Of a stretch of DNA of 64,000 nt, positions 1 to 8,412 are shown in pieces (within the stretch, counting starts at the first letter, position 1; every line of letters begins with the position of its first letter). This DNA is from Bombilactobacillus bombi. GTDB taxonomy: Bacteria > Bacillota > Bacilli > Lactobacillales > Lactobacillaceae. The position numbers and the translations under genes were made by a program. The stretch covers positions 372,001-436,000 of the forward strand of contig NZ_CP031513.1 in the NCBI RefSeq assembly GCF_003522965.1. Direction: 5' to 3'. The notes under the pieces are model-generated. The model did not search any database. It saw only the letters and a program-made list of their open reading frames with translations, and had not been told where the DNA came from.

Positions 1-2
1 GT

Positions 3-287
3 TTATGATACCGAAAATTTTGTATATTGAGCTAAAGGTTGAGGCTCAACACTGACGTGATCAACTTGAGCAAATTGACTAGGACCTTTTTTAACAATTG
101 CTAAAAAAGTCATTAAGTTTTCAGCAGGTCCTTGAGCTTCAATGTGCACACTACCGTCAGCTCGATTAGCTACGGAACCTACAATACCATATTTTTGAGC
201 ATAAGTTAAAGTCATATAACGAAAACCTACTCCTTGAACTAATCCATAAACATCAATTGCGACATGTTTATCGGTCAATTTAATCAC
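3..287 (-). CDS. acyP: Acylphosphatase
   Basis: Small cytosolic enzyme that hydrolyses acyl phosphates such as acetyl phosphate and 1,3-bisphosphoglycerate. The 94-residue product has the family's usual length and the signature GLVQGVGFR, with phosphate-binding Arg23 and catalytic Asn41 (in VANRADGSV) both present. The stop codon lies at the very left edge of the window, so the gene is complete. It is divergent from the methyltransferase at 365, with about 77 bp between them that must hold both promoters. Identification is firm; the physiological substrate is not shown by the sequence. Confidence 0.95.
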   Translation of the reverse strand: MIKLTDKHVAIDVYGLVQGVGFRYMTLTYAQKYGIVGSVANRADGSVHIEAQGPAENLMTFLAIVKKGPSQFAQVDHVSVEPQPLAQYTKFSVS

Positions 288-364
288 CTCACAATAATCT
301 TATTATAACTGAAAGCGGCTATAAACCAAAATATCTGGTAAAATAAATCTGAAAGGAAGTTATT

Positions 365-1126
365 ATGGAATATATTACATCAGTTAAAAATGAAAAAATT
401 AAAGAAATTAAAAAATTGGCGAATGCAAAGGGTCGGCGTCAACAACAGCGCTATTTAATTGAAGGAGAACATTTAGTACATGAAGCTCTTATTAATGATA
501 TTGTGATTGAAGAATTGTTAGTTACCGAAAATTTTTTAAATCATGATGAGCATCATTTGGTAAAACAATTATATGATCAATGTGTTCAAATTGGTGATTC
601 GGTTGCTAAACATCTTAGTGCAACAGTCACTCCTCAAGGAATATTTGCTGTAGTTGCTTTGCCGCCCACAGATCCTAATATTGATTATCAAGGTAAATGG
701 TTGTTATTAGATCGGATTCAAGATCCAGGCAATGTGGGAACTATGATTAGAACTGCTGATGCTGCCGGCTATCAAGGGGTTATCTTAAGTAAAGATAGTG
801 CTGATTTATTTGCTCCTAAAGTTCAGCGCTCTATGCAGGGGAGTCAATTTCATTTGCAGCTTTTAACAGCCAATTTACAGAAAATAATTACCAGCTTTAA
901 GCAAAATCGTGTAACAGTTTATGGAACATTAGTTAATGAACAAGCTCGAGATTACCATCAAGTACAAGCACCCAAGAATTTAGCATTAATTATGGGCAAT
1001 GAAGCTCAAGGGATGAACAATAATTTAGCTCAGTTGGCTGATGAAAATTTGTATATTCCTTTAATTGGTCAAGCTGAATCCTTGAATGTCGCGATTGCAG
1101 CTGGTATTCTAATGTTTAATCTTTAA
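365..1126 (+). CDS. TrmH/SpoU-family RNA 2'-O-methyltransferase
   Basis: SAM-dependent methyltransferase of the SPOUT class, acting on the 2'-O-ribose of rRNA or tRNA. An N-terminal substrate-binding domain (about residues 1-100, starting with the typical ITSVKN) precedes the knotted catalytic domain. The three family motifs are present: DPGNVGTMIRTADAAG (120-135), ALIMGNEAQG (207-216) and IPLIGQAESLNVAIA (231-245). The length (253 aa) fits the YsgA/RlmB-like group usually found upstream of pheS in lactobacilli. A good GGAAG ribosome binding site precedes the ATG. The exact target nucleotide cannot be told from sequence. Confidence 0.9.
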   Translation: MEYITSVKNEKIKEIKKLANAKGRRQQQRYLIEGEHLVHEALINDIVIEELLVTENFLNHDEHHLVKQLYDQCVQIGDSVAKHLSATVTPQGIFAVVALPPTDPNIDYQGKWLLLDRIQDPGNVGTMIRTADAAGYQGVILSKDSADLFAPKVQRSMQGSQFHLQLLTANLQKIITSFKQNRVTVYGTLVNEQARDYHQVQAPKNLALIMGNEAQGMNNNLAQLADENLYIPLIGQAESLNVAIAAGILMFNL

Positions 1127-1149
1127 TAATATATCGAGGTCAGTAAAAT

Positions 1150-1635
1150 ATGAAAGTTCCGGATTGGCATCAAGATCAGCAGTATTTGGAATTAGTAAGT
1201 GATTTGTTGGCTCAACCTGAGATTCAACGCTTACAGACAATTAAGCAACACCATTATTCCAATCGCTTGGAGCATTCGATTAGTGTATCTTATCGTAGCT
1301 ATTTATTAGGTCAGAAATGGCATCTGAATACTCGGGCTTTGGCTAGAGGTGGCTTATTGCATGACTTATTTTATTATGATTGGGATCCTAAACAAATGGA
1401 TTTTCGGACTCATTCCTATGTTCATGCACATATTGCGCTCAATAATGCCGCTAAGTTAACTACTTTGTCACCAATGGAAGCTGATATTATAGTTAAGCAT
1501 ATGTTTGGATCTACTACGCAAATGCCTCGTTATTGGGAAAGCTTGCTTGTTGGTTTAGTTGATGACGAGTGTGCGATTCAAGAAGCGATGGCACCCAAAT
1601 TATTATTATGGAAAAGAAAATTACAATTAAAATAA
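1150..1635 (+). CDS. HD-domain protein, predicted metal-dependent phosphohydrolase
   Basis: A 161-residue protein with an HD-type metal site: His42 (in LEHSISVSY), the His71-Asp72 pair (in GGLLHDLFYYD), and further histidines at about 91, 93 and 117. Such proteins hydrolyse nucleotides or phosphoesters. The single-domain family of about 160-190 aa is common between the TrmH-type methyltransferase and pheS in Firmicutes. It lies 23 bp after the methyltransferase and is probably co-transcribed with it. The substrate is unknown. Confidence 0.8.
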   Translation: MKVPDWHQDQQYLELVSDLLAQPEIQRLQTIKQHHYSNRLEHSISVSYRSYLLGQKWHLNTRALARGGLLHDLFYYDWDPKQMDFRTHSYVHAHIALNNAAKLTTLSPMEADIIVKHMFGSTTQMPRYWESLLVGLVDDECAIQEAMAPKLLLWKRKLQLK

Positions 1636-1638
1636 AAA

Positions 1639-1667
1639 TTGAAATTTTGATGAGAAAGTTTTAGAAT
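1639..1667 (+). promoter_or_regulatory. Promoter of the pheST T-box transcript
   Basis: A -35 box TTGAAA (1639-1644) is followed, after exactly 17 bp, by a -10 box TAGAAT (1662-1667). Transcription would start near 1674, just ahead of the T-box leader. The -35 box begins only a few bases after the stop codon of the HD-domain gene. Confidence 0.65.
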
Positions 1668-1673
1668 GTGATT

Positions 1674-1885
1674 AATGACGATGAAGGAAAATAGTAGTAC
1701 CAATATAGTTTATTAACAGGGACAATTGATGAAGTGAGAACAATTGATTAAACTAGGTGTGAATTCACTCTGGAGTCACAAACGTTAGTCGGCGTTATTC
1801 GACAATTAAGTGTGTCTATATCGATAGACAAACTAGGGTGGTACCGCGAAGCTTCGTCCCTTTCAGGGACGAGGCTTTTTATTTA
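1674..1885 (+). promoter_or_regulatory. T-box leader (tRNA-Phe responsive) upstream of pheST
   Basis: The canonical T-box core AGGGTGGTACCGCG is at 1835-1848. A Rho-independent terminator follows directly: arms GCTTCGTCCC (1851-1860) and GGGACGAGGC (1866-1875), then a T-run. The Stem I part holds an AGTAGTA-like motif near 1693 and a specifier-loop sequence GTGTGAATTCACTC, in which TTC at 1764-1766 is the best specifier codon (Phe). Established mechanism: uncharged tRNA-Phe pairs with the specifier and the T-box bulge and favours antitermination. The specifier assignment agrees with the downstream phenylalanyl-tRNA synthetase genes. Confidence 0.93.
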
Positions 1886-1911
1886 CTGAAAAATTATTTT
1901 AGGAGGCAATC

Positions 1912-2955
1912 ATGGAACTTAAAAAAGTCTTAGATGATTTACATGAGCAAGGTTTACAGCAAATTAAAGCTGCCAAACAATTAGATACATTGAACGATAT
2001 CCGTATCAAATTTTTAGGCAAAAAAGGCCCCTTAAGCCAAGCTTTAAGAGGAATGAAAGATTTGTCAGAACAAGAACGTCCACAAGTTGGTGCATTGGCC
2101 AATACAGTACGCAATGATTTACAAGCGGCTTTAGACCAAGCTCGGCAACATTTAGAAGAACAAGAAACACAACGCAAATTGCAAGCAGAAAAAATTGATG
2201 TTACCTTGCCAGGGCGTCAGCGTCATTTAGGTACTAAGCATGTCATTACTCAAGTAATGGATGATATTGAAGCTTTGTTTATTGGATTAGGATATGAAGT
2301 AGTCAATGGTCCTGAAGTTGAAGAAGATCATTATAATTTTGAAATGATGAATTTACCTAAAGATCATCCCGCACGTGATATGCAAGATACTTTCTATATT
2401 ACTAAAGAAATACTAATGCGGACACAAACTTCGCCTGTACAAGCTCGAACATTAGAGAAACATGATTTTTCCAAAGGGCCTTTGAAGATGATTAGTCCTG
2501 GAAAAGTTTATCGGCGCGATACTGATGATGCCACTCATTCGCATCAATTTAATCAAATTGAAGGTTTAGTTATTGATAAGCATATTACAATGGCTGATCT
2601 AAAAGGAACATTGGAATTAACTGCACGTCATGTCTTTGGACAAGAGCGTAAAATTCGTTTGCGTCCAAGTTATTTTCCTTTTACAGAGCCATCAGTTGAA
2701 GTTGATGTTTCTTGCTTTGCTTGTGGGGGCAAAGGATGTGCTGTATGCAAACATACCGGCTGGGTTGAAGTTTTAGGAGCTGGGATGGTCCATCCGAACG
2801 TTTTGACTAATGCGGGTGTAGATCCCAAAATATATGGTGGCTTTGCTTTTGGATTGGGGCCCGATCGTTTTGCAATGCTGAAATATGGCATTAATGATAT
2901 TCGTGATTTCTATTTAGATGATGTCCGTTTCTTAGAACAATTTCAGGGGGAATAG
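1912..2955 (+). CDS. pheS: Phenylalanyl-tRNA synthetase alpha subunit
   Basis: Catalytic subunit of the alpha2-beta2 class II synthetase that charges tRNA-Phe. The N-terminal coiled coil (about 1-95) binds tRNA; the catalytic core holds motif 2 ([10 protein letters not shown]) and motif 3 ([18 protein letters not shown]). The short Cys-rich loop [17 protein letters not shown] near residue 265 occurs in Firmicutes PheS. The length of 347 aa is normal. GGAGG precedes the ATG, and pheT follows after 3 bp. Expression should be controlled by the T-box upstream. Confidence 0.98.
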   Translation: MELKKVLDDLHEQGLQQIKAAKQLDTLNDIRIKFLGKKGPLSQALRGMKDLSEQERPQVGALANTVRNDLQAALDQARQHLEEQETQRKLQAEKIDVTLPGRQRHLGTKHVITQVMDDIEALFIGLGYEVVNGPEVEEDHYNFEMMNLPKDHPARDMQDTFYITKEILMRTQTSPVQARTLEKHDFSKGPLKMISPGKVYRRDTDDATHSHQFNQIEGLVIDKHITMADLKGTLELTARHVFGQERKIRLRPSYFPFTEPSVEVDVSCFACGGKGCAVCKHTGWVEVLGAGMVHPNVLTNAGVDPKIYGGFAFGLGPDRFAMLKYGINDIRDFYLDDVRFLEQFQGE

Positions 2956-2958
2956 TAG

Positions 2959-5379
2959 ATGAAGATTTCAACAAATTGGTTAGCTGAATATGTAAATTTG
3001 CCGGAAACGCCAGCACAAATTGCAGAACGGGAAACCGTTACAGGAATTGAAGTTGATGAGATTATTCAACCTAGTGCGGGCTTGAAAAAGTTAGTAGTAG
3101 GTAAAATTATGCAAGTAAAGTCGCATCCTGATGCTGATCATTTGCATGTTTGCCAAGTTGATGTAGGTCAAGAACAACTAACACAAATTGTCTGTGGTGC
3201 TCCGAATGTACAAGTTGGACAATTAGTGATTGTAGCCTTGCCGGGGGCTAGAATTGCTCACAATGAAAAGATTAAGAAAGGCAAATTTCGCGGTGTGGAA
3301 TCATTAGGCATGTTGTGTGCCCTTCAAGAAATTGGCTTTGATGAAGCGGTAGTTCCAGATGAATATAAAGATGGCATTTATGTCTTTCCAGCAGATTCAC
3401 AAGCAAAAATTGGTGAACCAGTTTTTGAATATTTAGGAATGGATGATACCATTTTAGATTTTGATATTACACCTAATCGTGCTGACACATTAGGTATGCG
3501 GGGCACAGCTTGGGAAGTGGCTGCCATGTATGATGAGAAACCACATTTTGATCAGCCTCAAGTACACGAAAGTGATGAGACAGCTAACGATTTGTTAACT
3601 GTAAAAGTTGCTGATGAAAATTTGGCTCCAACATATCGTGTTCGCATCGTTAAAAATGTTCAAGTTCAAGCCAGTCCTCTATGGCTGCAGCGTCGTTTAT
3701 GGAATAATGGGATTAAGCCGATTAATAATGTAGTAGATATTACTAATTATGTGATGTTGGAATACGGGCAACCTTTGCATGCTTATGATTATGATCGTCT
3801 CAATTCTAAACAATTAATTGTTCGCTTAGCTCAAGCTGGTGAACAAATTACCGCTTTAAATGGTAATAATTATGAATTAGACTCACAAGATATTGTAATT
3901 GCTGATGAACAACGTCCTTTAGGCTTAGCAGGAATTATGGGAGGCAATGAAAGCAAAATTGCTTCCAGTACCACTACAGTCGTTTTAGAATCTGGAGTTT
4001 TTGATTCAATACGGATTCGTAAAACTGCTCAAAGACACAATTTACGCACTGATGCTTCTACACGTTTTGAAAAGGGAGTAGACTTAGCTGCTACAGCTGA
4101 AGCATTAGATGAAGCGGCATCCTTACTAGAAACATTAGGTTCGGCTACTGTTCTTAATAACCAAATTGTGGGTAGTCAAGCACCTTTAGATCCGATTGTG
4201 GTCCAAGTTTCTCCTAAACATATTAATCATGTCTTAGGTACCGACATTACTACAAGTGAAATAAAAGCAATCATGGAACGTTTAGGATTTGCGGCTAGTG
4301 GTAATGACGAGCAGATGACAGTTACAGTGCCTTTGAGACGTTGGGATATTAGTATCGAAGCTGATATTATCGAAGAAGTAGTGCGGATTTATGGTTTTGA
4401 TAAGTTGCCAAGCACACTTCCTGTCGGTCCACAAACAGTTGGTGGCTATAACCAGCATCAACAATTTTTGCGACGTGCTCGTAGCTTAATGCGTTCATTA
4501 GGTTATGATGAAGCCATTAGTTATGCTTTAACTACTCAAGAAAAGGCAACAGCTTTTTCAGATATACATCAATGCGTTACTAAAGTTGACTGGCCTATGA
4601 CCCATGATCACGAATATTTACGTCTTAATTTAATTAGTGGTTTGTTAGATGATATTTTATATAATGTGGCACGTAAACAAATCAACTTAGCTTTGTTTGA
4701 GCAGGGAAGAGTTTTTCCTAAAAATGATGAACAAGCTGTTCGTCCGCACGAAGTGGAATTTATCGCAGGCGCAGTAACAGGAAATATTGAAGATCAGAAT
4801 TGGCAAAATTCGGCCCGTTCAGTTGATTTCTTTGCTGTTAAGGGTGATGTTGATCAATTATTGCAAGGTTTAAATAAAAAAGCTCAAATTTCTTATCAAG
4901 CCACCGATAGTATTGCCCAATTACATCCTGGACAAACTGCTTTAATCTTGATGAATGAGCATGTTGTTGGTTTTATAGGCACAGTTCATCCAGGTTATGC
5001 TAAAAAACTTGGTTTGCCAGAGACTGTGGTTTTCCAATTAAATCTTGATGAAATTGAAGCTTTACCTGATAAAAATAATATCTATATTCCAGCTGCTAAA
5101 TTCCCAGCAGTTACACGTGATATTGCAATTTTAGTACCACAAACTGTCACTCATGCAGCCTTAGAAGCGGCTATTGCGCAGGCAGGAGGGAAATACCTAA
5201 CAAACATTAAATTATTTGACATTTATGCTGGTAAAAATATTAAATCTGGTTATAAGTCAGTTGCTTATGATTTAACATTCCAAAATCGCGAAGCTACTTT
5301 AACTGATCAACTAGTTAATCAGCATTTTGAACGGGTTAAACAAGTTCTTCAAGAACAATTTGGAGCAGAAATTCGTTAA
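2959..5379 (+). CDS. pheT: Phenylalanyl-tRNA synthetase beta subunit
   Basis: Large subunit of PheRS (806 aa, normal size). The domain order visible in the translation is an EMAP/OB tRNA-binding domain at about 40-150 (VVGKIMQVKSHPDADHLHVCQVD), the B3/4 editing domain, the B5 domain, the catalytic-like core, and a C-terminal anticodon-binding FDX-ACB domain (KFPAVTRDIAILV to the end). Translationally coupled to pheS. No key element is missing. Confidence 0.98.
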   Translation: MKISTNWLAEYVNLPETPAQIAERETVTGIEVDEIIQPSAGLKKLVVGKIMQVKSHPDADHLHVCQVDVGQEQLTQIVCGAPNVQVGQLVIVALPGARIAHNEKIKKGKFRGVESLGMLCALQEIGFDEAVVPDEYKDGIYVFPADSQAKIGEPVFEYLGMDDTILDFDITPNRADTLGMRGTAWEVAAMYDEKPHFDQPQVHESDETANDLLTVKVADENLAPTYRVRIVKNVQVQASPLWLQRRLWNNGIKPINNVVDITNYVMLEYGQPLHAYDYDRLNSKQLIVRLAQAGEQITALNGNNYELDSQDIVIADEQRPLGLAGIMGGNESKIASSTTTVVLESGVFDSIRIRKTAQRHNLRTDASTRFEKGVDLAATAEALDEAASLLETLGSATVLNNQIVGSQAPLDPIVVQVSPKHINHVLGTDITTSEIKAIMERLGFAASGNDEQMTVTVPLRRWDISIEADIIEEVVRIYGFDKLPSTLPVGPQTVGGYNQHQQFLRRARSLMRSLGYDEAISYALTTQEKATAFSDIHQCVTKVDWPMTHDHEYLRLNLISGLLDDILYNVARKQINLALFEQGRVFPKNDEQAVRPHEVEFIAGAVTGNIEDQNWQNSARSVDFFAVKGDVDQLLQGLNKKAQISYQATDSIAQLHPGQTALILMNEHVVGFIGTVHPGYAKKLGLPETVVFQLNLDEIEALPDKNNIYIPAAKFPAVTRDIAILVPQTVTHAALEAAIAQAGGKYLTNIKLFDIYAGKNIKSGYKSVAYDLTFQNREATLTDQLVNQHFERVKQVLQEQFGAEIR

Positions 5380-5447
5380 TTTTTCCGCCATTATGGTTAA
5401 ACTTGTGTATAATTATTGTTTGAGATTAACATTTGGAGGAACCATCT

Positions 5448-6605
5448 TTGGCTAATTCAGACAAAAATAATAAACCTGATGTACCAGAAAGAAATACTTC
5501 TATACAAAGAAAGCGGCAACGTGATTCAGAACATCGTGTTGTTAATAGTATTGCGGGCTGGATTATAGCAATCATTGCTATTCTAATCGTAACTTTTGGT
5601 GTTTTAGGCTACAATTACGTTCAAGAATCATTACAGCCGATGAACAGCAATAACCATCAAGAAATAGAAGTGAAAATTCCTATTGGCTCATCCAATAAGG
5701 AAATTGCTTCGCGTTTGCAGGAAAAGAAAATTATTCGCAGTGCAACTGTTTTTAATTATTATGTCAAATCTCATAATTATACTGATTTTCAGGCCGGCTA
5801 TTATACTTTTAAGCCTTCGATGACACTTACTCAAATTGTCGCACGTTTGCAAAAGGGTGGTAGTTCTGAGCACATTGCCCGTCCTGATAATAATGTATTA
5901 GTACGAGAAGGTGTAACGATTGAACAAATTGGTGATGTCATTAGTAAGAATACCCCTTATAGTAAAAAGGAATTCTTAGCATTAATGAAAAATCAAAAAT
6001 TTATGAAGCAATTGCAAAACACTTATCCGCAATTATTAGACTCGACTATGAAATCTAAGGATGTTCGTTATCATTTAGAGGGTTATCTATTTCCTGCTAC
6101 TTATCCATATTATTCGGGGATGTCATTAGAAAAACTGGTGACAGAAATGGTAGCGAAAACTAACCAAGAATTAACACCTTATTATGATCAGATGAAAGCA
6201 AAAGATTTAACTGTGCAGCAGACATTAACTCTTGCTTCTTTGATTGAACGTGAAGGTGTTACTGAAAAAGATCGGCGCCTGATTTCTGGAGTGTTCTTTA
6301 ATCGCTTGGATCAAAATATGCCTTTACAGTCCGATATTTCTGTAATGTACGCTATGAATAAGCATAAACGCCATTTAAATGGTCATGATGTTAAGATAAA
6401 ATCACCATATAACTTATATAAGAATCCTGGATTTGGCCCAGGTCCGTTTAATTCACCAAGTATTAATTCGATAGTGGATGTCTTAAATCCATCTGAGCGT
6501 GATAAAGGGTACTTGTTCTTTGTAGCTGATTTGAAAACTGGAAAAGTTCTCTATTCTACAAATTATGCAGAACATTTGAGAAATGTTGCGTCAATTAACC
6601 AATAG
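5448..6605 (+). CDS. mltG: Endolytic murein transglycosylase MltG
   Basis: Membrane-anchored YceG-family enzyme that cuts nascent glycan strands and sets their length. A basic cytoplasmic N-terminus of about 35 residues precedes one transmembrane helix (IIAIIAILIVTFGVLGYNYV). The extracellular domain contains the catalytic motif ASLIEREG, with Glu267 as the predicted catalytic residue, and the C-terminal block NPGFGPGPFNSPS typical of the family. I chose TTG 5448 because GGAGGA (5435-5440) lies 7 bp upstream; an upstream in-frame TTG at 5433 would place that site inside the gene. A TATAAT at 5408-5413 suggests its own promoter. Confidence 0.93.
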   Translation: MANSDKNNKPDVPERNTSIQRKRQRDSEHRVVNSIAGWIIAIIAILIVTFGVLGYNYVQESLQPMNSNNHQEIEVKIPIGSSNKEIASRLQEKKIIRSATVFNYYVKSHNYTDFQAGYYTFKPSMTLTQIVARLQKGGSSEHIARPDNNVLVREGVTIEQIGDVISKNTPYSKKEFLALMKNQKFMKQLQNTYPQLLDSTMKSKDVRYHLEGYLFPATYPYYSGMSLEKLVTEMVAKTNQELTPYYDQMKAKDLTVQQTLTLASLIEREGVTEKDRRLISGVFFNRLDQNMPLQSDISVMYAMNKHKRHLNGHDVKIKSPYNLYKNPGFGPGPFNSPSINSIVDVLNPSERDKGYLFFVADLKTGKVLYSTNYAEHLRNVASINQ

Positions 6606-6683
6606 TATTGGTGTGTTCTAATTATTTATGGTATTATTAGTGCAAGTTTTGTGTTTTATAAAATTTTAAATATTGAATATATA

Positions 6684-6721
6684 AAAAGGGGTTGAGAAAA
6701 TATTTTGTCTCAATCCCTTTT
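6684..6721 (+). terminator. Hairpin between mltG and udk, terminator-like
   Basis: A 14-bp stem with one G-U pair: AAAAGGGGTTGAGA (6684-6697) against TCTCAATCCCTTTT (6708-6721). It ends only 3 bases before the udk Shine-Dalgarno sequence AGGAGA (6725-6730). The T-run is short, so it could be a leaky terminator or attenuator for udk. It belongs to a hairpin family seen several times in this window. Confidence 0.6.
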
Positions 6722-6736
6722 GATAGGAGAAAGTTG

Positions 6737-7393
6737 ATGTCTCAGCAAAGTTCATCTTCAAAACAACCATTGATTATTGGTGTCAGTGGAGGATCTGGTA
6801 GTGGTAAAACAACCATTGCCAGACGCTTAATTAAAGAACTTGGCCAACAATCAATTGCATTATTACAAATGGATTCGTACTATAAGCAATTAGATTTACC
6901 TTATGAGCAACGCAAGCTGCAAAATTTTGATCATCCATTATCTTTTGATACAGACTTATTAGTAGCTGATTTACAACAATTGCGGAACTTTGAAAGTATT
7001 GAAGTTCCAATTTATGATTTTGTTAAAAGTAATCGTACAGCTGAAACTCGCCATCAAGAACCAGCCAATGTGATTGTTTTAGAAGGAATTTTTGCTTTGT
7101 ATGATCAACGTTTGCGTGATTTGATGGATATTAAAGTATTCGTTGATACTGATGATGATATCCGTTTGATTCGCCGGATTAAACGTGATGTAGAGCATCG
7201 AGGCTACACTTTAGAAACTATATTTGACCAATATTTAGAACATGTTCGCCCTATGTATCAACAATTTATCGAACCTACTAAACGCTATGCTGATTTAATA
7301 ATTCCAGAGGGTGGAGCTAATGAGGTGGCGATTGATTTATTAACTTCTAAAATCAAATATTTAATTTATCAAGGGCACAAATATAATAAATAA
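6737..7393 (+). CDS. udk: Uridine kinase
   Basis: Phosphorylates uridine and cytidine with ATP or GTP in pyrimidine salvage. The P-loop GGSGSGKTT is at residues 18-26 (Lys24). The family features LLQMDSYYK, NFDHPLSFD and VLEGIFAL follow. With the ATG at 6737 the product is 218 aa, close to the usual 210-215; AGGAGA 6 bp upstream decides this start over an upstream in-frame TTG near 6692 that lies inside the hairpin. In lactobacilli udk commonly sits between mltG and greA, as here. Confidence 0.96.
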   Translation: MSQQSSSSKQPLIIGVSGGSGSGKTTIARRLIKELGQQSIALLQMDSYYKQLDLPYEQRKLQNFDHPLSFDTDLLVADLQQLRNFESIEVPIYDFVKSNRTAETRHQEPANVIVLEGIFALYDQRLRDLMDIKVFVDTDDDIRLIRRIKRDVEHRGYTLETIFDQYLEHVRPMYQQFIEPTKRYADLIIPEGGANEVAIDLLTSKIKYLIYQGHKYNK

Positions 7394-7396
7394 CAG

Positions 7397-7425
7397 TTGA
7401 CAGTGGGCGTATACCTGCTTATATT
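7397..7425 (+). promoter_or_regulatory. Promoter of greA
   Basis: TTGACA (7397-7402), 17 bp spacer, TATATT (7420-7425). It starts 3 bp after the udk stop codon, so greA can be transcribed apart from udk. Confidence 0.75.
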
Positions 7426-7456
7426 GGAATGCATATTATAAAATGGGGTGTAAAAA

Positions 7457-7930
7457 TTGGCTGAAAAAAGATATCCAATGACAGCTGAGGGGAAACAAAA
7501 GTTAGAACAAGAATTAGAAGACTTGAAATTAAAAAAGCGTCCAGAAATCATTGAACGAATTAAAGTTGCCCGAGGTTTTGGTGATTTATCAGAAAATTCT
7601 GAATATTCTTCCGCTAAAGACGAGCAAAGTATCGTGGAATCAAGAATTTCGGAGATTATGACGATGTTGCAATATGCTGATGTCGTTGATGTCAATGAGG
7701 TAGATGCTAACGAGGTTTCAGTAGGTAAAAAAGTTACCTTTCAAGAAGATGATGATGAACCTGAGACTTACCAAATTGTAGGAGCTGCTGAATCCGATCC
7801 GATGAATGGTAAAATTAGCAATGATTCACCAATTGCCAAGTCTTTATTAGGCAAAAAAGTTGGCGATCAAGTGTCGATTGAGACGCCAGGGGGATCTTTT
7901 ATCGTTAAAATTACTAATGTTGAAAACTAA
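7457..7930 (+). CDS. greA: Transcription elongation factor GreA
   Basis: Rescues backtracked RNA polymerase by stimulating transcript cleavage. Residues 1-75 form the coiled-coil domain that enters the secondary channel, including the acidic tip motif [16 protein letters not shown]; the rest is the FKBP-like domain ending with [15 protein letters not shown]. The length (157 aa) is standard. It starts with TTG at 7457 behind GGGGTG. It has its own consensus promoter directly upstream. Confidence 0.97.
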   Translation: MAEKRYPMTAEGKQKLEQELEDLKLKKRPEIIERIKVARGFGDLSENSEYSSAKDEQSIVESRISEIMTMLQYADVVDVNEVDANEVSVGKKVTFQEDDDEPETYQIVGAAESDPMNGKISNDSPIAKSLLGKKVGDQVSIETPGGSFIVKITNVEN

Positions 7931-7980
7931 TCACTGGATTAAATCGTTTCCATATTGTATGATTTTAATTGGTGATGAAT

Positions 7981-8283
7981 ATGAAAATAACAATAAGTCC
8001 AGTAGCACAACAATGGTATCAAGAAAATATTGATTTGAAACCTGGAGATGGCTTACATTTTTATGGTAAAGTATACGGCAAGACTAATGTCCATCAAGGA
8101 TATTCAATAGCCTTCGCAAAGCAAAAACCGCAACAACCATATTATGAGGTTGTTTACCAACAGATTAGTTATTATTTTAATGACGAAGATGTATGGTTTT
8201 TCACAGGTTATGATTTGCAAATTGATTATGATGCCAAGGTTGATAGTCCAACGTATACTTTTGTTGATGAGACATCTAAATAA
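7981..8283 (+). CDS. HesB/IscA-fold protein without cysteines (YneR-type)
   Basis: A 100-residue protein resembling the Fe-S biosynthesis (HesB/YadR) fold family in the YneR branch: MKITISPVAQQWYQEN at the start and a C-terminal IDYDAKVDSPTYTF. It contains no cysteine at all, so it cannot carry the three Fe-S ligands of IscA. This is usual for the YneR branch, and its function is not established. ATG 7981 is preferred because GGTGA lies 5 bp upstream; in-frame TTG 7969 and ATG 7975 lie just before. It is separated from greA by 50 bp. Confidence 0.7.
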   Translation: MKITISPVAQQWYQENIDLKPGDGLHFYGKVYGKTNVHQGYSIAFAKQKPQQPYYEVVYQQISYYFNDEDVWFFTGYDLQIDYDAKVDSPTYTFVDETSK

Positions 8284-8334
8284 TTGTTTTTAATAGATGA
8301 TTATTAATTTGAGAAGTTTTTGGACGAATAATAA

Positions 8335-8376
8335 GGGTTGGGGTACAATGATATTTGGTCCCTGACTCTTTTTTGT
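8335..8376 (+). terminator. Imperfect hairpin with T-run after the HesB-like gene
   Basis: GGGTTGGGGTACAA pairs imperfectly, with several G-U pairs, with TTGGTCCCTGACTC and is followed by TTTTTT. It looks like a degraded copy of the GGGACAAA/TTTGTCCC hairpin family. It overlaps the -35 box of the downstream promoter. Confidence 0.5.
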
Positions 8377-8382
8377 TATAAT
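8355..8382 (+). promoter_or_regulatory. Promoter of the penicillin-binding protein gene
   Basis: TTGGTC (8355-8360), 16 bp spacer, perfect TATAAT (8377-8382). The transcript would start near 8389, about 25 bp before the GTG start. Confidence 0.6.
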
Positions 8383-8412
8383 GATGCGTATACTATTGAG
8401 GAGATTTGATTA